Below, one piece after another: positions 44,246 through 53,157 of a DNA stretch of 54,944 nt (position 1 is its first letter; each line of letters begins with the position of its first letter). The notes beneath the pieces are model-generated. The model did not search any database. It had not been told where the DNA came from and saw nothing but the letters and a program-made list of their open reading frames with translations. The DNA is taken from assembly GCA_947628705.1 (NCBI GenBank), contig CANRAZ010000008.1:1-54944 (forward strand), read 5' to 3'. The DNA comes from an uncultured Lachnospiraceae bacterium (GTDB lineage: Bacteria > Bacillota > Clostridia > Lachnospirales > Lachnospiraceae). The translations under genes and the position numbers were made by a program.

Positions 44246-45778
44246 ATGCAGCAGACAAATGTAATGGAGTACCTTGAACAGACGGTTAAGAGAGTTCCTG
44301 ACAAGATTGCTTACGCAAACGAGTCTGAGGGACTGACCTTTGCAGAGGTATATGCTCACAGCAGGGCGATAGGGAGCTGCTTAAGCGGCATGGGGATCTG
44401 CAATGAACCTGTTGTGGTATTTATGAAAAAACATCCGAAGGCTATCGCGGCTTTTTACGGCTGCATATACGGGGGCGATTATTATGTACCTCTTGATGAG
44501 GAAATGCCTAAGTTCAGAATGGAACTGATTTTTTCAAATCTTCTGCCTAAGGTGGTCATATGCGACCAAAGCACCGTGGCGGCGGCAGAGGAGCTTGCGG
44601 CTTTAAAGGACGGAGAGAAGGTCAGCATACTTCTTTACGATGATATAATCAAAACGGAAATAAACGAAGCGGCTCTTGCAGGCATCAGGGACAGACAGCT
44701 TGATACCGACCCTATTTACATTGTTTTTACCTCTGGCTCTACGGGAGTCCCTAAGGGAGTTGTAGCGTGTCACCGTTCAGTAATTGATTATATCGAAAAT
44801 CTTTCAGAAGTGCTTGAATTCAATGAGAATACGGTATTCGGAAACCAGACTCCTCTGTATTTCGATGCGTGCCTTAAGGAGCTTTACCCTACGCTTAAGT
44901 TCGGAGCAACGGCTTATATCATTCCTAAAAATCTGTTTATGTTTCCGATTAAGCTTGTTGAATTTTTAAACCGGTACAAAATAAATACGGTCTGCTGGGT
45001 AGTTTCGGCACTGACGATGATTTCGTCCTTCAAGACCTTTGACAAGGTTAAGCCGGAGTATTTGCATACCGTAGCTTTTGGGAGCGAGGTCTTCCCGATA
45101 AAGCAGTTTAATATCTGGAGAGAGGCTCTGCCGGATGCGAAATTTACAAATCTCTACGGACCGACGGAAACGACGGGAATGTGCTGCTATTATAAGGTTG
45201 AGCGTAAATTTGAGCCGGGAGACGTAATACCAATCGGAAGACCGTTCCATAACACGGAAATCCTTCTCATAAATGATAAAAATGAGAGAGCGGCTGCAGG
45301 AGAGGCGGGTGAAATCTGCGTAAGGGGAACTTCGCTTACCTTGGGTTACTATCATGCTTTTGAAAAGACAAGCGAAGCGTTTGTCCAGAATCCGCTTAAC
45401 GACAGATATCCGGAGCTTATTTACAGAACCGGCGACATCGGAAAGCTGAATGAAAGAGGCGAGCTTATTTTTGTGTCCAGAAAGGATTACCAGATAAAGC
45501 ATATGGGGCACCGCATCGAGCTTGGTGAGATTGAAGCAAATGTAAATCTTCTTGAGGGCATATCGTCTGCATGCTGCATCTATGATAAGGAGAAAGAAAA
45601 AATAGTTCTTTTCTTCACAGGGGATATGGAAGCAAAGGAGCTTGTTGCGCTCTTAAGGGACAAGCTTCCGAGGTACATGCTTCCCAATAAGGTTGAAAAG
45701 CTTGAAAGAATGCCGCTTACGGCGAACGGAAAGCTTGACAGAGTATATTTAAAAAACTATTATAATGGAGAGAAGTAA
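44246..45778 (+). CDS. DltA-like stand-alone amino acid adenylation enzyme
   Basis: The 510-aa adenylate-forming enzyme should activate an amino acid with ATP and load it on the carrier protein encoded next. Core motifs: FTSGSTGVPKG (161-171), the substrate-pocket stretch YFDACLKELYP (205-215), YGPTETTG (304-311), YRTGD (393-397) and the catalytic lysine in NGKLDR (Lys496). Asp207 is the residue that binds the alpha-amino group in amino-acid enzymes, which excludes a fatty-acid ligase. Lys211 is at the NRPS position usually numbered 239. No condensation or carrier domain is fused. Product resembles DltA but substrate may not be D-Ala. Confidence 0.87.
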   Translation: MQQTNVMEYLEQTVKRVPDKIAYANESEGLTFAEVYAHSRAIGSCLSGMGICNEPVVVFMKKHPKAIAAFYGCIYGGDYYVPLDEEMPKFRMELIFSNLLPKVVICDQSTVAAAEELAALKDGEKVSILLYDDIIKTEINEAALAGIRDRQLDTDPIYIVFTSGSTGVPKGVVACHRSVIDYIENLSEVLEFNENTVFGNQTPLYFDACLKELYPTLKFGATAYIIPKNLFMFPIKLVEFLNRYKINTVCWVVSALTMISSFKTFDKVKPEYLHTVAFGSEVFPIKQFNIWREALPDAKFTNLYGPTETTGMCCYYKVERKFEPGDVIPIGRPFHNTEILLINDKNERAAAGEAGEICVRGTSLTLGYYHAFEKTSEAFVQNPLNDRYPELIYRTGDIGKLNERGELIFVSRKDYQIKHMGHRIELGEIEANVNLLEGISSACCIYDKEKEKIVLFFTGDMEAKELVALLRDKLPRYMLPNKVEKLERMPLTANGKLDRVYLKNYYNGEK

Positions 45779-45881
45779 GGACGCTTTCGTTAAAGGCGGA
45801 TTTAAAACGGCGGGAAAACGCTCTTTCTTCGTAAGATATGTACAAGAATTAGGAAAAACAAGACAAAAACGGAGGCAAAAA

Positions 45882-46109
45882 ATGGAAGAAATTATTGAAA
45901 TCCTGCAGGATCTTCACCCTGACGTTGACTTTGAAACCTGTGACACCCTGATCGATGACAAAATCATTGATTCGTTTGACATTGTCACTATTATTTCAGA
46001 AATCAACGAGAACTTTGATGTCGTAATTCCGGCAGAGGAGATAATCCCTGAAAATTTTAATTCTGCGAAAGCGCTCAGCGAGCTTGTTAAGCGTCTGAGC
46101 GACGAATAA
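45882..46109 (+). CDS. DltC-like acyl carrier protein
   Basis: The 75-aa carrier starts at ATG 45882, which has GGAGG 6 bases upstream. Ser31 in DDKIIDSFDIVTII is the phosphopantetheine attachment site; the family is acidic and helical as expected. The order adenylation-carrier-MBOAT matches dltA-dltC-dltB logic, so it carries the activated amino acid to the membrane. It ends 11 bp before the MBOAT gene. Confidence 0.9.
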   Translation: MEEIIEILQDLHPDVDFETCDTLIDDKIIDSFDIVTIISEINENFDVVIPAEEIIPENFNSAKALSELVKRLSDE

Positions 46110-46120
46110 AGGGTGGCTGC

Positions 46121-47704
46121 ATGCTTTTTACATCCATTGAGTTCATAGCATTCCTTGCGCTTGTATTTCTGCTGTACTATGTGCTGCCGAAAAAATGCCA
46201 GTGGCCGCTTCTTCTGATATTCAGCTATGCGTTTTACTGGATTGCAGATCCGAGATACATTATTTTCATACTTGTTACAACGGTGTCCGCTTATCTGATA
46301 ACGCTTAAGCTTGCGGCGATAAACACTGCGTCTTCGGAATACATAAGCGCGCACAAAGAACTTGCTAAAGAAGAAAAAAAGGCGTATAAGGCGGCGATGA
46401 AGGCAAAAAAGTGGAGATGGCTCCTCCTTTGCCTTTTTATTAACATCGGAATACTGGCGGTTACAAAATATACGAATTTCGTTATCGGCAACATAAACAG
46501 CTTCCTTGACGGAGAATCAAAAATTAAAGCAGTGGACATGATAATCCCGATGGGAATTTCCTTTTACACTTTCCAGACTGTGGGTTACGTAATAGACGTC
46601 TACAGGGGAAAGCAGGAGGTACAGAGAAACCCTTTCAAGCTGGCGCTTTTTGTGTCCTTCTTTCCTCAGCTGGTTCAGGGGCCGATAAGCCGTTACGGGG
46701 AGATGTCAAAGACACTCTTTTCGGAGCACCGTTTTTCCGGCAAAGTATTTTCCTTCGGAATGATGAGAATACTGTGGGGCTACTTTAAGAAGGTAGTGAT
46801 TGCGGACAGGCTCATAACAGCTGTGACCGTACTGGTGGGAGACACTAAGCTTTACACCGGAAGCTATGTGTTTGTAGCGATGCTTTTTTATGCCTTTGAG
46901 CTTTACTGTGATTTTACGGGAGGCATAGACATCACTATCGGCATCGGTGAGGCGATGGGAATCAGGCTGCCGGAGAATTTCAATCTTCCTTATTTTTCAA
47001 AAAACATCAAGGAATACTGGAACCGCTGGCATATTACAATGGGCACATGGTTCACCGACTACATTTTCTATCCGATTTCAGTTTGCGGACCGATGCTTAA
47101 GATTTCAAAGTGGTCCAGGAAGCATCTCGGAGAATTTATAGGAAAACGCGTGCCTGTCTATCTTTCAAGCTTTGCGGTTTGGTTTACGACGGGCATATGG
47201 CACGGAGCGGCGTGGAATTTTATCGTTTGGGGTCTTATGAATTTCGTTGTAATTATGATTTCACAGGAGCTCGAACCGCTTTATGCAAGATTCCATGAAA
47301 AATTTAAGGTCAGAGGCAGGGTACCTTACGAGGTTTTCCAAGTCATAAGGACAGTGCTTCTGATGAGCGCTATCAGAATGTTTGACTGCTACCGCAATGT
47401 GCCTCTTACGTTTAAAATGGTCGGTACAATGTTTACGGAGTTTAATCCTCAGATAATTTTTGACGGCTCGCTTCTTAAGCTTGGACTTGGAGCGGCTGAC
47501 TATATTGTTCTTGCGGCAGGATTTATCATCGTGCTGGGCGTCAGTCTTGTAAAGCTTAAGCTTGTAAGCGTCCGGGAGGCTCTTTACGAAAGGCCGGCAA
47601 TACTTTACTTCGGCGCAATGGCGCTGCTTTTGGTGGCAACGCTTCTGTTCGGCGCTTACGGCGTGGGATATGATTCATCACAGTTTATTTACAACCAATT
47701 TTAG
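46121..47704 (+). CDS. MBOAT-family O-acyltransferase (DltB/AlgI-like)
   Basis: The 527-aa multi-pass membrane protein (about 11 helices) belongs to the membrane-bound O-acyltransferases. SFYTFQTVGYVIDVYRG, the WNRWHITMGTWFTDYIFYP block and TTGIWHGAAWNFIVWG, with the catalytic His, are all intact. DltB takes D-alanine from the carrier and passes it across the membrane to teichoic acid; AlgI transfers acetyl. Next to an amino-acid adenylating enzyme and a carrier, the DltB role is more likely. The start has GGTGG only, so it may depend on coupling to the carrier gene. Confidence 0.93.
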   Translation: MLFTSIEFIAFLALVFLLYYVLPKKCQWPLLLIFSYAFYWIADPRYIIFILVTTVSAYLITLKLAAINTASSEYISAHKELAKEEKKAYKAAMKAKKWRWLLLCLFINIGILAVTKYTNFVIGNINSFLDGESKIKAVDMIIPMGISFYTFQTVGYVIDVYRGKQEVQRNPFKLALFVSFFPQLVQGPISRYGEMSKTLFSEHRFSGKVFSFGMMRILWGYFKKVVIADRLITAVTVLVGDTKLYTGSYVFVAMLFYAFELYCDFTGGIDITIGIGEAMGIRLPENFNLPYFSKNIKEYWNRWHITMGTWFTDYIFYPISVCGPMLKISKWSRKHLGEFIGKRVPVYLSSFAVWFTTGIWHGAAWNFIVWGLMNFVVIMISQELEPLYARFHEKFKVRGRVPYEVFQVIRTVLLMSAIRMFDCYRNVPLTFKMVGTMFTEFNPQIIFDGSLLKLGLGAADYIVLAAGFIIVLGVSLVKLKLVSVREALYERPAILYFGAMALLLVATLLFGAYGVGYDSSQFIYNQF

Positions 47705-47740
47705 GACGAATTTAAAGCCTTGCTTAAAGCATATTTTAGT

Positions 47741-47756
47741 CGTGCCGTGCGGCACG
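47741..47756. other. Hairpin in the gap between MBOAT and SGNH genes
   Basis: CGTGCCG and CGGCACG are exact complements around TG. It lies in a 149-bp gap that is long for this cluster. No T tract follows, so it is not a terminator by itself; it could be an RNA-processing or stabilising structure. Confidence 0.55.
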
Positions 47757-47853
47757 AGGCGTAAAATAATTTGGTCTTGGGGATTAGGACTCCCAAACCG
47801 GGAACGCAGATGTGAACCTGTTAATAAAGCGGGCTTTGAATCAGGAGCATAAA

Positions 47854-48930
47854 ATGAGAAAAAAAAGAATAATTTCGGCAGCGGTCGTGGCGGTTCTTAC
47901 TGTTGCCTGTCTCTATGTCCTTCAGCGTCTTGTCGTGCCTAAGTACCAGAGAGGAATCGTGGAAGGCTCAATGGTTGAGGAATATTACAGGGACGAGTCG
48001 CCGCATGAGGTGGTTTTTATCGGAGACTGCGAGGTCTATGAAAATTTTTCTACAATAGAAATGTGGAGGAATTACGGCATAACCTCTTATATCAGAGGCA
48101 GCGCGCAGCAGCTTGTCTGGCAGTCGTACTATCTGCTTGAGGACACGCTTCGCTATGAGACGCCGAAAGTCGTTGTGTTCAATGTGCTGGCTCTTAAGTA
48201 TAATGAGCCTCAGAACGAAGCTTACAATCGCATGTCGATTGACGGAATGAAGTGGTCGGAGGCGAAAATTGACAATATAAAGGCCTCCATGACGAAAGAG
48301 GAGAGCTTTATCGACTACGTTTTTCCTCTGCTGCGCTATCATTCCAGGTGGTCAGAGCTGACAGAGGATGATTTTAAGCATATTTTTTCAAAAGACCTTG
48401 TCACGCACAACGGCTATTACATGAGAGTTGACACTAAGCCGCAGGGCGAATTCCCGTCGCCGCTGCCGCTCGCGGATTACACGCTTGGGGAAAAGGCAAT
48501 GGGCTATTTGCAGAAAATGGCTGATTTGTGCAAAGAAAACGGCATAGAGCTTGTGCTTATCAAAGCGCCGACAGAATATCCTCACTGGTATGACGAATGG
48601 GACGTGCAGGTAAAAGCATTTGCCGAGAAAAACGGATTAAACTATATAAACTACATTCCGCTTCAGGAGGAAATCGGACTGGATATGTCCAAGGACACCT
48701 ATGACGCCGGACTTCATCTGAACACGCAGGGCGCTGAAAAGATGGCGGATTACTTCGGCAGGTGGCTGAAAGATAATTATGACCTGACCGACTACAGAGA
48801 AGATGAAAAAATTGCCGGAATCTGGAAGGAAAAGATTGACTTTTACGATGAAATGAAAGAACAGCAGTTTTATGAGCTTAATAAATACGGGGAGCTCAAA
48901 AGCTTCGGAGCCAATGCGATTGAAAAGTAA
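47854..48930 (+). CDS. SGNH-like extracellular protein with Cys in the nucleophile position
   Basis: The protein has 358 aa from ATG 47854, set by CAGGAG 6 bases upstream. One N-terminal membrane segment (about 6-24) anchors it outside the cell. Block I reads VVFIGDCEVYENF, with Cys59 where SGNH/GDSL hydrolases have Ser. RGSAQQ (81-86) and VFNVL (109-113) fit blocks II and III. Asp284-x3-His288 (DAGLHLN) is the usual block V pair. In the Dlt system DltD is an outside SGNH-like partner, and this gene has the same place after the MBOAT. I infer it finishes transfer or removes the substituent. A Cys nucleophile would allow acyl-thioester chemistry. Confidence 0.8.
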   Translation: MRKKRIISAAVVAVLTVACLYVLQRLVVPKYQRGIVEGSMVEEYYRDESPHEVVFIGDCEVYENFSTIEMWRNYGITSYIRGSAQQLVWQSYYLLEDTLRYETPKVVVFNVLALKYNEPQNEAYNRMSIDGMKWSEAKIDNIKASMTKEESFIDYVFPLLRYHSRWSELTEDDFKHIFSKDLVTHNGYYMRVDTKPQGEFPSPLPLADYTLGEKAMGYLQKMADLCKENGIELVLIKAPTEYPHWYDEWDVQVKAFAEKNGLNYINYIPLQEEIGLDMSKDTYDAGLHLNTQGAEKMADYFGRWLKDNYDLTDYREDEKIAGIWKEKIDFYDEMKEQQFYELNKYGELKSFGANAIEK

Positions 48931-48976
48931 GATTAAAGCTTAGCTGTAAAAATAATCAATTATTGAGGAGGCTTTT

Positions 48977-49555
48977 ATGAAAGCAAAATTTGTAAGAAAA
49001 CTTGTTGTAATGACAGCATGTGCGGTAATGTCACTGACGCTTTTTACCGCTTGCGGAGACGATGCTGACAGTAACCAAGGAGGCTCAAGCAGCAACGGCG
49101 GACAGAGCGGAGAGAAAACCCCTGCCGCAACACAGGGTGCGGAAACTCCTTCCGATGGCGGCTACACCTTTACCTACAAGGGAACGACCATTTCCATGAA
49201 GGAGGACATGGAAACCGTTAAGGCGGCGCTCGGAGAGCCTGCAAGCTACTTTGAATCGGAATCATGTGCATTTCAGGGCATGGACAAGGTCTTTACCTAC
49301 GGAAGCGTTGTGATCACGACCTACCCTGACGGAGACAAGGATTATGTCTATTCAATTGAGCTTAAGGACGATACGGTGGAGACGCCTGAAAAAATCTGTA
49401 TCGGTTCTGCAAAGTCGGCGGTTTCTGACGCATACGGAGCTCCTTCAAGCGAGACGGATACAGCCTATGTCTACACCAAGGGAAGCTGTAATTTGACTTT
49501 CATATTCGCAGATGATGCGGTTACGGGAATTACTTATGTGGCAAAGACGGAGTAA
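48977..49555 (+). CDS. Cluster-associated lipoprotein of unknown function
   Basis: The 192-aa protein has a clear lipoprotein signal (lipobox FTAC, lipidated Cys26) and a Ser/Gly/Asn-rich linker to about residue 62. The C-terminal part contains two related halves with GEPASYFESESCAF and AYGAPSSETDTAY, an alternating pattern that recalls SmpA/OmlA-like beta-lactamase-inhibitor-fold repeats; this is a guess. It is 46 bp after the SGNH gene with a strong GGAGG and likely belongs to the same transcript. It might bind the modified polymer. Confidence 0.8.
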   Translation: MKAKFVRKLVVMTACAVMSLTLFTACGDDADSNQGGSSSNGGQSGEKTPAATQGAETPSDGGYTFTYKGTTISMKEDMETVKAALGEPASYFESESCAFQGMDKVFTYGSVVITTYPDGDKDYVYSIELKDDTVETPEKICIGSAKSAVSDAYGAPSSETDTAYVYTKGSCNLTFIFADDAVTGITYVAKTE

Positions 49556-49693
49556 TTTCGCCGGTTAAAAAGGAGCTTAGTATTTTATATTGGCTGCAAG
49601 GCCTGACGCCGGAGCCTGATAAGCCGCTGAAATGAATTAGGGCGGTAAAATACTAAAAAATCAGTAAAATATTAAAATCGGGAGGCGACTGTT

Positions 49694-50317
49694 ATGGACA
49701 TTAAAGCTATGTACAAATTAAGCTACGGCTTATTTGTTCTTACTGCAAACGAAAACGGAAGAGACAACGGCTGCATAACAAATACGGTTATTCAGGCTGC
49801 GTCTGAGCCGAACACGGTAACCTTTGCAATCAACAAGCAGAATTTAACTCATGATATGGTGCTTTCAAGCGGAAAATACACAGTTTCGGTCCTTGACACC
49901 AGCGCTGATTTTGAGATGTATAAGCATTTCGGCTTTCAGTCAGGAAGAAATACGGATAAATTCGCGGATTTTAAGGACGTTAAGCGTTTGGAAAACGGGA
50001 CTCTTTGCATAACCAAGGGAACCAACGCATTCCTCTCAGGAAAGGTTTTAAGCACTGTTGATTTGGGCTCGCATACGCTATTCATCGCAGACGTGTCTGA
50101 AATGGAAGTACTTAGCAAAACTCCTTCCGTGACCTACGAGTATTACCGTGAAAACATAAAGCCAAAGCCTGTGGACACAGGTAAAAAACAAAACGGTCAG
50201 ACTGTCTGGATATGCACGGTGTGCGGCTATGAGTATGTCGGAGAGGAGCTTCCCGACGATTTTATCTGTCCTCTCTGTAAGCACCCTGCATCGGATTTTG
50301 AAAAGACGGTAAGATAG
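49694..50317 (+). CDS. hrb: Flavin reductase-rubredoxin fusion (high molecular weight rubredoxin)
   Basis: The 207-aa protein has an N-terminal FMN-binding split-barrel flavin reductase domain (about 1-150; NGCITNTVIQAASEPNTVTF) and a C-terminal rubredoxin with CTVCGYEYVG and CPLCKHP holding four Cys. This is the layout of clostridial Hrb, which takes electrons from NADH and feeds the flavodiiron protein. The flavodiiron gene follows after 107 bp, so the two act together in reducing O2 or NO. A GGAGG site precedes ATG. Confidence 0.93.
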   Translation: MDIKAMYKLSYGLFVLTANENGRDNGCITNTVIQAASEPNTVTFAINKQNLTHDMVLSSGKYTVSVLDTSADFEMYKHFGFQSGRNTDKFADFKDVKRLENGTLCITKGTNAFLSGKVLSTVDLGSHTLFIADVSEMEVLSKTPSVTYEYYRENIKPKPVDTGKKQNGQTVWICTVCGYEYVGEELPDDFICPLCKHPASDFEKTVR

Positions 50318-50424
50318 ACAGGCTTTAAATGCAGACTTTTATCCGCAATTGACGGATTGTAAATTGAAGGAATATTCCTGTTAAATTCAGGAAAACTAAT
50401 AAAAAAGGTTTGGAGGAGCATTTT

Positions 50425-51603
50425 ATGGAAATCAGGATTTCTGACAGCATTAAATATATAGGAGTTGACGACACAACGCTTGATTTGTTTGAAAGTCAAT
50501 ATGTTGTACCGGATGGAATGTCTTACAATTCTTATGTTATTCTTGATGAAAAGACCGCCGTGCTTGATACGGCTGACAAAAGGAAAACGGCGGAGTGGGA
50601 GGAAAAGCTTCTTGCCGCGTTAAACGGGCGCAAGGCGGATTACCTTATCATTCACCATATTGAGCCTGACCATGCAGGAAGCATTGCAAGATTCTTAGAG
50701 CTGTTTCCAGAGGCAACGCTTGTGGGCAACAGCATGACATTCAAGATGTTCTCACAGTTTTTTGAACATATAAGCCTTGAGGGCAGAACCCTTTCCGTAA
50801 AGGAAGGCGAGAGCCTTTCCCTCGGCGAACACAGTCTGACCTTCTACACGGCGCCGATGGTTCATTGGCCTGAGGTAATGGTTTCATATGAAAGCAAGGA
50901 AAAGATTCTTTTCTCCGCAGATGCTTTCGGAAAATTCGGAGCGTTAGAAAAAACTCAGGATGCAGAATGGGCATGCGAGGCAAGAAGATATTATTTTAAC
51001 ATAGTCGGCAAGTACGGCGGACAGGTACAGCCTCTTTTGCAAAAGGCCTCGGAGCTTGACATTAAGTGCATATGTCCTTTGCACGGACCTCTTTTAAGAG
51101 ATAATCTTGACTATTACATGAACCTTTATCAGACATGGAGCAGCTATAAGCCGGAAAACAAGGGGGTTTTTGTTGCAGTCGCATCTATTCACGGCAATAC
51201 TGTAAGGGCGGCAGAAAAGCTGGCTGACCTGCTGCGTGAAAAGGGTGAAGAAAAGGTAGTCGTAACCGACCTTACAAGAAGCGATGTCGCAGAGGCTGTT
51301 GAAGACGCTTTCCGTTATGACAGAATGGTGCTTGCGGCGTCAAGCTATGACGGAAGCGTATTCTCCTGCATGAAGGATTTTCTTTACAGGCTTCAGGTAA
51401 AGACGTACCAGAACAGAAAGATTGCAATGCTTGAAAACGGCTCATGGGCGCCTTCTGCGGCAAGGACGATGAAGGGAATTGTTGAAACCTTTAAGGATGT
51501 TGAGATTCTTGAGCCGGTGGTAACAATCCGCTCGACAATGAAGGAAAGCGATATTCCTGCAATCGAAAAGCTTGCAGAGGCTGTTGTAAGCGCAGGAAAA
51601 TAG
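50425..51603 (+). CDS. fprA: Flavodiiron protein (FprA-type O2/NO reductase)
   Basis: The protein has 392 aa from ATG 50425, with GGAGG 8 bases upstream; the TTG at 50410 lies before that site and is not used. An MBL-like diiron domain (HHIEPDHAGS, then APMVHWPEVM and LFSADAFGKFG) is followed by a flavodoxin domain from about residue 245 (VAVASIHGNTVRAAEKLADL). It reduces O2 to water or NO to N2O to protect anaerobic enzymes, using electrons from the upstream Hrb. A strong terminator ends the pair. Confidence 0.96.
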   Translation: MEIRISDSIKYIGVDDTTLDLFESQYVVPDGMSYNSYVILDEKTAVLDTADKRKTAEWEEKLLAALNGRKADYLIIHHIEPDHAGSIARFLELFPEATLVGNSMTFKMFSQFFEHISLEGRTLSVKEGESLSLGEHSLTFYTAPMVHWPEVMVSYESKEKILFSADAFGKFGALEKTQDAEWACEARRYYFNIVGKYGGQVQPLLQKASELDIKCICPLHGPLLRDNLDYYMNLYQTWSSYKPENKGVFVAVASIHGNTVRAAEKLADLLREKGEEKVVVTDLTRSDVAEAVEDAFRYDRMVLAASSYDGSVFSCMKDFLYRLQVKTYQNRKIAMLENGSWAPSAARTMKGIVETFKDVEILEPVVTIRSTMKESDIPAIEKLAEAVVSAGK

Positions 51604-51622
51604 ACGTATTGCCATATACCGT

Positions 51623-51668
51623 AAAAAGGCACCTCAAAACATATGTGGATTTGAGGTGCCTTTTTTTT
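51623..51668. terminator. Strong terminator between fprA and the GH25 gene
   Basis: AGGCACCTCAAA (51627-51638) and TTTGAGGTGCCT (51650-51661) are exact complements and T8 follows. The A5 run on the left lets it serve the convergent GH25 gene as well. Confidence 0.92.
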
Positions 51669-51687
51669 GGTGTCTGGAAACTAAAGC

Positions 51688-53157
51688 TTATTTGTATCCA
51701 TTAAGCTTTTTGGACTTTATTATTTTAGGATAGTCTATATATGCAAGGTCGAGATCAACCTTCCCGTTTATTCCAGGAATAGTTCCTTTATCAGAATACT
51801 GCCACATACCATAAGTTCCGTCATAATGACATCTGCTTCCATATTCCGCTACCCACAGTGCATACCTTTTTGCAACCTCCGGTTCGATGTAATTTTGCAA
51901 TGGAGAACGGCTTATATACAGGCCTGGGTAGTATCCTCTTTTTTCCATTGTATCGCAAAATGTCCGTACCAAGTCTGAGCAGAATTTTTTCCCTTTTGCA
52001 AACTGTTTGTGCTCTTCAAGGTCAAAGAAAATAGGATATTCAAACCGCTTGCCTTTTATTGCTTCAAGGCAGGTTTCTGCCTCCTTTTGCGCACAATCTA
52101 TACTATCCGCATAGCTGTACCAATAAACTCCCACATCTAAAGAGCTGGCCTTTGCATTTTTATAGTTTTCCTCAAAGAACCTGTCTTTTTGGGATATATG
52201 CTTGCCATAGCCTGCTCTGATAATAACAAAGCTTATTCCTGACGCTTTTACCTTGGAGAAGTCTATTTTACCCTGATAGAATGATACGTCAATCCCACGT
52301 TTTTCCATATTAAAGCATTCTTTTAAGTTGTTATTGGCAAAGCATATATATTCAGCATCGTTTGCACCATAGGTTCCGGAGGCACATATAGGACCTTCGG
52401 AATTGCAGACAACAAAGTTATTGTCTGACTGCGTTACAGCGACAAAACGTTTATTATTGCTAATGAGGTATTCGTTTTGCATCAGGTTACCCCCTGCAAT
52501 GATGCTCTCGCCTTTGCTTATGCATCCTGAAATGTATTTATCGGTTGTACAAACAGAAAGCATATTTTGACGAACATTATTGAGCTCATCTATAAGTCGT
52601 ATGACAGTATCAAGATTTCCTTCGCTATCCGAAAGCTCAATGCTTATTTCATTGCATGGCATAAGTATGTTGTTGCACACAGATAATTCTGCATTATGAG
52701 AATTAATATTTTGTGTGACTAAGCTTATACTTTCCTCAATTGCGGTAATCTTATTAGCAAGCTCGCTTGACGACTGATGATTGTGTTTCTGTTCCTCATT
52801 TATAACGCATAGCCTTTGGTTGAGTTCCGCAATGTGCTGCTCGTTGTTGCATGACTGTATTTCGCTTGTTAGCTTAATGCGTTCGACGTCGAGAGCAGAC
52901 ATCATTTTTTTGCAATTTGGTTCATCGGAATAGAGAGATGAACGTTTATCAAGCAGAGTACACAGGGTCTTGTTGTTTTCCTCGATCTCCTTTTCTAATA
53001 AGGCTATATATTTTTTTACTTCTTCCTTTAGTTTGTTCACTATGGGGTTAAGCAGTTCAGTACATTTTTTGCGCTTTTCATAGCTGCTTCCCTCGCCTGT
53101 GATAATATTATCGCAGGCGGCCATTAATGCCTTAAATTCTATTAAAATGGATTCCAT
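51688..53157 (-). CDS. GH25 lysozyme with N-terminal coiled coil and lectin-like segment
   Basis: The 489-aa protein has three parts. Residues 1-205 are helical, with a coiled coil of Glu/Lys-rich heptads (about 35-160). About 211-262 look like part of a bulb-type (B_lectin) domain: KGESIIAGGNLMQNEYLIS and FVAVTQSDNNFVVCNSEG. Residues 288-489 are a GH25 muramidase with Asp290 in RGIDVSFYQG, GVYWYSYA and the DxE pair in FFDLEEHK (379-381). It should cut peptidoglycan. There is no signal peptide or membrane helix. It could leave by a non-Sec route, lysis, or act as part of a particle. GGAGG precedes ATG. Confidence 0.88.
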   Translation of the reverse strand: MESILIEFKALMAACDNIITGEGSSYEKRKKCTELLNPIVNKLKEEVKKYIALLEKEIEENNKTLCTLLDKRSSLYSDEPNCKKMMSALDVERIKLTSEIQSCNNEQHIAELNQRLCVINEEQKHNHQSSSELANKITAIEESISLVTQNINSHNAELSVCNNILMPCNEISIELSDSEGNLDTVIRLIDELNNVRQNMLSVCTTDKYISGCISKGESIIAGGNLMQNEYLISNNKRFVAVTQSDNNFVVCNSEGPICASGTYGANDAEYICFANNNLKECFNMEKRGIDVSFYQGKIDFSKVKASGISFVIIRAGYGKHISQKDRFFEENYKNAKASSLDVGVYWYSYADSIDCAQKEAETCLEAIKGKRFEYPIFFDLEEHKQFAKGKKFCSDLVRTFCDTMEKRGYYPGLYISRSPLQNYIEPEVAKRYALWVAEYGSRCHYDGTYGMWQYSDKGTIPGINGKVDLDLAYIDYPKIIKSKKLNGYK

